A stretch of DNA of 64,000 bases from CAJCJE01 sp035948315 (lineage in GTDB: Bacteria > Actinomycetota > Actinomycetes > Mycobacteriales > Pseudonocardiaceae), in the NCBI GenBank assembly GCA_035948315.1, contig DASZJG010000042.1:34165-98164 (forward strand), given 5' to 3'. Shown in pieces: positions 58,598-64,000 of this stretch (positions are counted from its first letter, which is position 1; the number at the start of each line of letters is the position of its first letter). The notes below the pieces were generated by a model. That model did not search any database, was not told the origin of the DNA, and worked only from the letters and a program-made list of their open reading frames with translations. A program made the position numbers and the translations under genes.

Positions 58598-58704
58598 ACA
58601 CGACGCGCAACTGTTGACGTGAACCCTCTTTAGAAGGGTGGTCGGCCGCAGCGCCGACTGGTTGCGTTGCTTGGCAAAGCCAGTTCACGAGAGAAGAGGC
58701 TGCC

Positions 58705-59541
58705 GTGCGACGGACCGTGCGAATGGCGATGACACTAGCGATTGTAGTCGCGACAACAATCGGCGTAAGTGCGGTGGCCGACGCCGCGCCGAGCAGACCC
58801 GCCAACGTCGACTTCACCGGAATCGTCGCGCTCGACGACTGTTCCGGCTCGCTGGTGCGCACCCCGAACTCCGCGCCGACCGACCCGGCGCTGGTGCTGA
58901 CCAACGGCCACTGCATCGAGTCCGGATTCCCCCAGCCCGGCCAGGTGATCGTCGACCAGGCGTCGTCGCGCCAGTTCACCCTGCTCGACCCGAACGCCAA
59001 CCAGATCGGCACGTTGACCGCGAACGACGTGCTCTACTCGACCATGACAGACACGGACATCACGCTCTACCGGTTGACCAACACGTACCAGGACATCCAG
59101 CAGCAGTACGGTGCGACGCCGCTGACCCTGGCCACCGCGCCGGACCCGGTGAACAGCGCGATCGACGTGGTGTCCGGCTACTGGCAGCAGATCTATTCCT
59201 GCAACATCGACGGTTACGCCTACGAGGTGCAGGAGAACGGCTGGACCTGGCAGAACTCGATCCGCTACACCAGCGCCTGCAACGTGATCGGCGGTACCTC
59301 CGGCTCGCCGGTGATCGACCCGACCACCGACCAGATCGTCGGCGTCAACAACACCACCAACGAGAACGGCGAGAGCTGCACGCTGAACAACCCGTGCGAG
59401 GTCGACCAGAACGGCAATGTGACCGTCCACCAGGGAATCGGCTACGCGGAGGAGACCTACCTGTTGGACACCTGCCTGGACACCGGCAACGTGCTCGATC
59501 TGAACCGTTCGGACTGCACACTCCCCAAGCCAGCCAGCTAA
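58705..59541 (+). CDS. Secreted trypsin-like serine protease
   Basis: 278 residues from GTG 58705. Signal peptide RRTVRMAMTLAIVVATTIG to VADAAPS. The chymotrypsin fold shows the catalytic triad: His in LTNGHC, Asp in TDTDITLYRL and Ser in GGTSGSPVID. Two paired cysteines are likely (CSG/HC and the C-terminal SC/NPC/CLD/DC). It should cut proteins outside the cell; P1 specificity is not clear. It stands as a single gene, 10 bp before the DUF3500 gene. Confidence 0.88.
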   Translation: MRRTVRMAMTLAIVVATTIGVSAVADAAPSRPANVDFTGIVALDDCSGSLVRTPNSAPTDPALVLTNGHCIESGFPQPGQVIVDQASSRQFTLLDPNANQIGTLTANDVLYSTMTDTDITLYRLTNTYQDIQQQYGATPLTLATAPDPVNSAIDVVSGYWQQIYSCNIDGYAYEVQENGWTWQNSIRYTSACNVIGGTSGSPVIDPTTDQIVGVNNTTNENGESCTLNNPCEVDQNGNVTVHQGIGYAEETYLLDTCLDTGNVLDLNRSDCTLPKPAS

Positions 59542-59551
59542 TGTCATTCGC

Positions 59552-60685
59552 GTGGTGGAGCAACGGATCTCGGCCGCGCGCATGGTCGACGCGGCGAACG
59601 CCTGGCTGGACGGCCTGACCGACGAACAGCGCGAACTGGCCGTCCTGGCCTGGCCCGCCGAGGACGAACGACACCGCTGGTACTACACCCCGACCGATCA
59701 CGGCGGCCTGCCGCTGAACCGGATGCGTCCCGCGCAACAGAGCCGGGCCATGCAGCTGGTCGCGGCAGGTCTGTCGCGGGCCGGGTTCACGACCGTCTCG
59801 ACGATCATGGGCCTGGAGAACGTGCTCGACTCGATGGAAGGCTGGGGAGTCGGCTGGGAACGCGAGCGCGGCCGCGATCCGCAGCTGTACTACCTGCGCG
59901 TGTTCGGTGAGCCGAGCCTGGCCGGACCGTGGTCGTGGCGCTTCGGCGGACATCACGTGTCCGTGCAGCACCTCCTCGTCGACGGTGCGGTGCGGGCCAG
60001 CACGCCGTGCTTCCTGGGCGCCGATCCCGCCGAGTCGCCGTTGCTCGGCGGACATCTGTTGCGCCCGCTCGGCGCGGTCGAGGATCTCGCCCGAGACCTG
60101 GTCCGCTCGCTCGACGGCGACCAACTCGCCCGCGCACTGCTCGCCCCGGTCGCGCCGGTGGACATCGTCGGGGCGAACCGACCGCGCGTCGGCGCGGGCG
60201 ACCTGCCCATGCCGCTGGCCGACGTCTGGCGCGGCGAGTTCGCCGACCCGAACCTGCGCGAGATCCTCGTCGCGGTGCAACGCGAAGCCGAACGCCTGGT
60301 CGGCCTGCGCCCCGAACACCTTGCCGCCGTCCAGCTGACCACCGAACCGAAGGGCGTACCGGCGGCCGCGCTCTCCCCGAGCCAACAGGATCAGCTGCGC
60401 GCGGTGCTGCAGGTGTTCCTCGACCGCATCCCGGACGAACTCGCCGAACGGGAGGCCGCGAAGTTCGCCGGCGACAAGCTGCTCGACGTGCACTTCGCCT
60501 GGGCGGGCGGCACCGAACGCGGCGAAGGGCACTACTACCGGTTGCAGGGCCCGGGACTGCTCGCCGAGTACGACAACACCCAGCGCGACGTCAACCACGT
60601 GCACTCGGTGTGGCGCGACCCGGACAACGACTTCGGCGACGACGTCCTCGCCCGCCACCTGGCCGCGCACCACACCGCGCGCTGA
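59552..60685 (+). CDS. DUF3500 family protein
   Basis: 377 residues from GTG 59552, 10 bp after the protease. DUF3500 proteins have conserved HHVSVQHLLVDG, TPCFLGADPAES and YDNTQRDVNHVHSVWRDPDNDFG blocks; all three are present here. Many homologs are secreted, but no signal peptide is visible here, so it is probably cytoplasmic. The conserved His/Asp/Asn suggest a metal-binding or hydrolytic site. The function is unknown. Confidence 0.85.
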   Translation: MVEQRISAARMVDAANAWLDGLTDEQRELAVLAWPAEDERHRWYYTPTDHGGLPLNRMRPAQQSRAMQLVAAGLSRAGFTTVSTIMGLENVLDSMEGWGVGWERERGRDPQLYYLRVFGEPSLAGPWSWRFGGHHVSVQHLLVDGAVRASTPCFLGADPAESPLLGGHLLRPLGAVEDLARDLVRSLDGDQLARALLAPVAPVDIVGANRPRVGAGDLPMPLADVWRGEFADPNLREILVAVQREAERLVGLRPEHLAAVQLTTEPKGVPAAALSPSQQDQLRAVLQVFLDRIPDELAEREAAKFAGDKLLDVHFAWAGGTERGEGHYYRLQGPGLLAEYDNTQRDVNHVHSVWRDPDNDFGDDVLARHLAAHHTAR

Positions 60686-60689
60686 GACG

Positions 60690-61157
60690 TCACGGGTTGG
60701 ACGGGCGGGTCTCCGTCCAGTCGACCATCAGCCGGCGCTCCGCGAACAGCCACGATCCGTCCGGCTGCTTCGCGAACTCGTCGAGGTAGCGGATGGCCGC
60801 CTTCATCAGCGTGCGCTGCCCGGCCACGTCCCAGAGATGGTGCGCGATGCAGTACGACTCGCCGGTCGCCCGATCGCCGTCGAGCACGATCGTGCTCTGG
60901 CCGTTGAAATGTGTTGTCACGTCGTAGGTGTTGAGGTTGTCGAACACGGGCGCGAGCGAGTCGCGACCGTGCAGTTCCTGCGTCGGTTGGTCCGAGGTGC
61001 GGTCCATGAACACCAGGAACCGGGTGTCCGTCGTGAACAGCGCCATCTGGCCGCGTGCGTCCCGCCGGTCCGCGCAGTGCGCGTACGCGTCGACCAACTC
61101 CCGAATGGCGAGCCGGTCGGCAGCCTCTTCGGGCGATACGGCCTGGTGAATTCCCAT
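60690..61157 (-). CDS. SnoaL-like (NTF2 fold) protein
   Basis: 155 residues from ATG 61157. The SnoaL_4/NTF2-like fold begins AADRLAIRELVDAYAHCADRRD, followed by ALFTTDTRFLV and VTTHFNGQSTIVLDGDRATGE, typical of small hydratases, isomerases or binding proteins. It is divergent from a marR gene, and the region between holds a MarR-type palindrome. The ligand is unknown. Confidence 0.82.
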   Translation of the reverse strand: MGIHQAVSPEEAADRLAIRELVDAYAHCADRRDARGQMALFTTDTRFLVFMDRTSDQPTQELHGRDSLAPVFDNLNTYDVTTHFNGQSTIVLDGDRATGESYCIAHHLWDVAGQRTLMKAAIRYLDEFAKQPDGSWLFAERRLMVDWTETRPSNP

Positions 61158-61200
61158 CGTCTGTCCGATCTCAAGGAAAAAGTGTGAAGTCTGCCTTCGT

Positions 61201-61216
61201 AGTATAACTTCATACT
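61201..61216. promoter_or_regulatory. MarR operator palindrome
   Basis: AGTAT-AACTTC-ATACT, 5-bp arms with a 6-bp spacer, 16 bp before the marR start and 44 bp from the start of the divergent SnoaL-like gene. It would serve both. Confidence 0.6.
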
Positions 61217-61231
61217 TGATAAGATCGACGA

Positions 61232-61660
61232 ATGCCGCCAGATGCCGTCGACCTGCCGGCGACAGCTGCCGACCTGCGCATTGCGGTCAAGCTGCTCGCC
61301 CAGCGGCTGCGTGCGCAGGCTCGCCCCGGCGACCTGTCCTGGTCGCAGGAGAGCGTGGTGTCGCTGCTCGACCGGCAGGGCGCGCTGACCGTCACCGAAC
61401 TCGCCAAGGTCGAAGGCGTGCGATCGCAGTCCATGGGCTCGACCGTCGCCAGCCTCGAAGCTCTCGGCCTCGTCCGCCGCGAACCGCACCCGACCGACGG
61501 CCGGCAGAGCCTGATCTCACTGACCGACCAGGGCAACCGGGCGCTCGGCGAAGCTCGCGCCGCCAAGCAGACCTGGCTCGTCGGCCTGTTGGGCGAGCTG
61601 AGCGCGGCCGAGCAGCGGACCGTGCGCGCCGGCATCGATCTGCTGCTGCGTCTCGTCTGA
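61232..61660 (+). CDS. MarR-family transcriptional regulator
   Basis: 142 residues from ATG 61232. Winged helix-turn-helix: WSQESVVSLLDRQGALTVTELAKVEGV, given by parts, and SMGSTVASLEALGLVRREPHPTDGRQ with the wing DGRQ. MarR proteins of this type respond to small phenolic or xenobiotic ligands. It is divergent from the SnoaL-like gene, its likely target through the palindrome between them. Confidence 0.88.
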   Translation: MPPDAVDLPATAADLRIAVKLLAQRLRAQARPGDLSWSQESVVSLLDRQGALTVTELAKVEGVRSQSMGSTVASLEALGLVRREPHPTDGRQSLISLTDQGNRALGEARAAKQTWLVGLLGELSAAEQRTVRAGIDLLLRLV

Positions 61661-61694
61661 CCGATCCGGCACTACTCTGTGATACCGTGTAGTA

Positions 61695-61715
61695 GTACTC
61701 GGTGCTACGGAGTAC
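61695..61715. promoter_or_regulatory. PadR-type operator upstream of padR
   Basis: The inverted repeat GTACTC (61695-61700) and GAGTAC (61710-61715) with a 9-bp spacer, 21 bp before the PadR start. Fits autoregulation of the padR-DUF1048 operon. Confidence 0.55.
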
Positions 61716-61736
61716 CAGGACGGAAAGTGGACGACG

Positions 61737-62063
61737 GTGGATGACCTGACAGAGATGCTGAAGGGCACGCTCGAGGGGTGCGTGCTGCAGATCATCGGCA
61801 GCGAGGAGACCTACGGCTACGCCATCACGCGTCGGCTGAACGAACTCGGCTTCGCCGATGTCATCGAGGGGACCGTCTACACCATTTTGCTGCGGTTGGA
61901 GCGCAACGGGCTCGTCCAGGTGGCGAAACGACCATCCGGGGTGGGGCCGCCGCGCAAGTTCTACGCGCTCAACGACGCGGGGCGCGCGGAACTCGCGACG
62001 TTCTGGGCGAAATGGGAGTACCTCTCATCGCGAATCGACAAGCTCAAGGACGGCAGGACATGA
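61737..62063 (+). CDS. PadR-family transcriptional regulator
   Basis: 108 residues from GTG 61737. The PadR winged helix is short (PF03551 type): LKGTLEGCVLQIIGSEETYGYAI, VIEGTVYTILLRLERNGLVQV and GPPRKFYALNDAGR with the wing. It is small, lacking the long C-terminal helix domain of larger PadRs, and is the first gene of an operon with two DUF1048 proteins (4-nt overlap with the first). Probably represses itself. Confidence 0.88.
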   Translation: MDDLTEMLKGTLEGCVLQIIGSEETYGYAITRRLNELGFADVIEGTVYTILLRLERNGLVQVAKRPSGVGPPRKFYALNDAGRAELATFWAKWEYLSSRIDKLKDGRT

Positions 62064-62416
62064 ACTTCTGGGAGACCATCACAGGCAGCGATCTCACCAG
62101 GGAATTCAAGGCGTTCGAGGCCAGGGCGCAGGCATTGCCGGCCGACTACCGGGCGGCCTGGGAACAGATCAAGACGCAGCTCTCGCCCTACGGCGACTTC
62201 ACCGGTCGCAACCTGATGCCCATCCTCGACGGCGCCCTGGGACTGCTGGAAGAAACAGCGGCCGACGGGCAGCCCATCGAGGAGGTGCTGGACGAGGACA
62301 TCAAGGGCTTCTGTTCGGCGCTGGCCGGCGGAGAAGGGGCTCGCGACTACCGCGATCGGTGGCGCGAGCAGTTGAACAGGAACGTGGCACGGAAACTGCG
62401 CCGGCTGGGAGGCTGA
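62060..62416 (+). CDS. DUF1048 family protein (first)
   Basis: 118 residues, ATG 62060 overlapping padR (ATGA). DUF1048 proteins are all-helical and occur behind PadR regulators in Firmicutes and actinomycetes. Blocks: EFKAFEARAQALPADYRAAWEQI, and DIKGFCSALAGGEGARDYRDRW. They may bind PadR or a ligand; no activity is known. The second paralog follows after 1 nt. Confidence 0.83.
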   Translation: MNFWETITGSDLTREFKAFEARAQALPADYRAAWEQIKTQLSPYGDFTGRNLMPILDGALGLLEETAADGQPIEEVLDEDIKGFCSALAGGEGARDYRDRWREQLNRNVARKLRRLGG

Positions 62417-62417
62417 C

Positions 62418-62723
62418 ATGGGGATCCAGGACATCATCGAGGGCAAGAAGCAGTGGCGGGCGCATGTGGCGCGGGTCAAGGCCCTCCCGCCGGACTACCA
62501 GATCGTCTACCACGAGATGCAGCGCTACCTGTTCAAGGTCGGACCGGTCTCCCTGCCGGACGGGTCGCTGCTGACCGGGATCGTGGACTTCTTCGAGGAG
62601 GGCGTCGCCGCCGGCAAGGGGGTCACCGAACTCATCGGCACCGACGTCGCCGGCTTCTGCGACGACCTGATCAAGGACTCGCCGACCTACGCGGACATCT
62701 ATCAGGAGTCCATCGAGAAGTAG
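62418..62723 (+). CDS. DUF1048 family protein (second)
   Basis: 101 residues from ATG 62418. Paralog of the preceding gene: WRAHVARVKALPPDYQIVYHEM, LTGIVDFFEEGVAAGKGVTEL and DVAGFCDDLIKDSPTYADIY align with the same segments there. It is a compact helical protein without catalytic motifs. A tandem pair suggests a heterodimer. It ends 2 bp before the convergent dipeptidase gene. Confidence 0.83.
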   Translation: MGIQDIIEGKKQWRAHVARVKALPPDYQIVYHEMQRYLFKVGPVSLPDGSLLTGIVDFFEEGVAAGKGVTELIGTDVAGFCDDLIKDSPTYADIYQESIEK

Positions 62724-62725
62724 CG

Positions 62726-63919
62726 CTACCCGTCGAGTTGGTCGATGGTGGCGATGGACGGGCGCTCGGCGCGCAGGTCCTGCGCCGTGCCCTCGGCGGC
62801 GGCCAGCACGCGGACCGCGTTGCGCCAGGTGAGTTTGGCCAGGTCGGTCTCGGACCACCCGCGGTCGAGGAGTTCGGCGAGCAGGTTCGGATAGCCGGAC
62901 ACGTCGGACAGGCCGGTGGGCAGGTGTTTGGTGCCGTCGAAGTCGCCGCCGAGGCCGAGGTGGTCGATGCCGGCGACCTCGCGCATGTGGTCGAGGTGGT
63001 CGGCGACGGTGGCCACGGTCGGCTCCGGGGGCTGGTCCTTGGCCTCGAACTCGGTGACCAGGCCGTCGATCTCCTCGTCCCGCGCGTACCGGCTGCTGCC
63101 GCGCGACTCCAAGAACGCGTCGAGGCGCTGCATCCACGGCCCCATCTCGGGCAGCACGAACTGCGAGACGAAGGTGGCCATGGCGACGCCGCCGTTGGCC
63201 GGCAACGCGGCCAGCACGTCGTCCGGGATGTTGCGCGGGTGATCGCACACCGCGCGGGACGACGAGTGCGAGAACAGCACCGGCGCGCGGCTCGCGCGCA
63301 GCGCGGCGCGCATCGTGTCCGGAGCGACGTGCGAGAGGTCGACCAGCATGCCGAGCCGGTTCATCTCGCGCACCACCTCGACGCCGAACGCGGTCAGGCC
63401 GTTGTGCGCGGGCTCGTCGGTCGCCGAGTCGGCCCAGTCGGTGTTGGCGTTGTGCGTCAGCGTCATGTACCGCACGCCGAGTTGGTAGAGCGCGCGCAGC
63501 GTGGCCAGCGAGTTGTTGATCGAGTGTCCGCCCTCTGCGCCCATCAGCGACGCGATCCGGCCGGCTCGCCGAGCATCCTCGACCTCGGCCGCGGTCGCCG
63601 CGAGGCGCAACTGGTCCGGGTAGCGGTCGGCGAGGGCGCGCACGCAGTCGATCTGCTCCAGCGTCGCAGTCACCGCGTCGTCACCGGCCATGTCCACGGT
63701 CACGAACACCGACCAGAACTGGCCGCCGACCCCGCCCGCGCGCAGCCGGGCCAGGTCGGTGTGCAGGTAGGCGCGCTGGTCCTTGGCGATGTCGCGCGCA
63801 TCGAGGTCGTAGCGGACCTGGGCGCGCAACGCCCAGGGCAGGTCGTTGTGGCCGTCGAGAACCGGGCTGTCGGCAAGGATCGCGTTGGCGCGGGCCAGCA
63901 GGTCGGAATCGATGGCCAT
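62726..63919 (-). CDS. Membrane dipeptidase (renal dipeptidase family)
   Basis: 397 residues from ATG 63919 with GGAGG 8 nt upstream. M19 metallopeptidase with a TIM barrel: zinc ligands in DGHNDLPW (HxD), GAEGGHSI (bridging Glu and nearby His), DLSHVAPDT, and SHSSSRAVCDHPRN; GIDHLGLGGDFDG is the C-terminal signature. It has no signal peptide, so is probably cytoplasmic as in most bacteria. It hydrolyses dipeptides, including D-amino-acid-containing ones, and in actinomycetes some act on secondary metabolites. Confidence 0.93.
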   Translation of the reverse strand: MAIDSDLLARANAILADSPVLDGHNDLPWALRAQVRYDLDARDIAKDQRAYLHTDLARLRAGGVGGQFWSVFVTVDMAGDDAVTATLEQIDCVRALADRYPDQLRLAATAAEVEDARRAGRIASLMGAEGGHSINNSLATLRALYQLGVRYMTLTHNANTDWADSATDEPAHNGLTAFGVEVVREMNRLGMLVDLSHVAPDTMRAALRASRAPVLFSHSSSRAVCDHPRNIPDDVLAALPANGGVAMATFVSQFVLPEMGPWMQRLDAFLESRGSSRYARDEEIDGLVTEFEAKDQPPEPTVATVADHLDHMREVAGIDHLGLGGDFDGTKHLPTGLSDVSGYPNLLAELLDRGWSETDLAKLTWRNAVRVLAAAEGTAQDLRAERPSIATIDQLDG

Positions 63920-64000
63920 CGGTCGAACCTCCACTCGTCAGGTGATCGCTGTCTGGTCTCACCCTACGAGACGGCGGCGGGGCGCGGGTCCCGTTCCCGC

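Overview
The window is a high-GC stretch of an actinobacterial chromosome. GTG starts, purine-rich Shine-Dalgarno sites, SARP-type regulators, Tat leaders, an F420-type oxidoreductase, a Zur box and UDP-galactopyranose mutase all point to Actinomycetes. A member of the Pseudonocardiales is my best guess, by inference only.

Layout. 1-450: the 5' end of a Tat-exported lipoprotein and tRNA-Gly(TCC). 451-5510: tRNA-Pro(TGG) with a small integrative element of about 5 kb in its 3' half, bounded by a perfect 46-bp direct repeat (480-525 and 5465-5510). The element carries a tyrosine integrase, two damaged XRE-type regulators and an AT-richer two-gene cassette: a DUF262 (GmrS-like) protein plus a HEPN ribonuclease-like protein. 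The cassette is a candidate anti-phage module and the most interesting item here. 5586-8936: DinB-like protein, LLM oxidoreductase, TetR and glf. 9098-13694: an L-rhamnose catabolic operon. 13802-23631: nitrate/nitrite assimilation (nitrate reductase, flavoprotein, transporter, NirBD, NnaR-like regulator, sirohydrochlorin chelatase).

23552-36705: mixed small operons: two DUF4865 proteins with a TetR, a Tat-exported phosphatase, GNAT, agmatinase, a broken P1 peptidase, VOC, TetR, a Zur-controlled COG0523 protein, HxlR/SDR, XRE-cupin and an ArsR-SRPBCC fusion. 36702-41686: exported glycosidases (GH5-like and GH92 with a beta-propeller). 41932-46172: two SARP regulators around a 500-bp non-coding region. 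46631-49367: GNAT, MetE-like enzyme and a membrane-anchored lysozyme-like protein.

49390-57556: CoA-transferase, acyl-CoA dehydrogenase and a convergent five-gene operon (PrpD-like dehydratase, PrpB-like lyase, two aconitase-family subunits, MBL hydrolase), followed by a double Lrp regulator. Together they look like an uncharacterised branched-acid degradation route. 57693-63919: NmrA-like SDR, trypsin-like protease, DUF3500, NTF2-like/MarR pair, PadR with two DUF1048 proteins, and a membrane dipeptidase. No CRISPR array or rRNA was seen. Many regulators have a recognisable palindrome next to their start, and these are listed separately.
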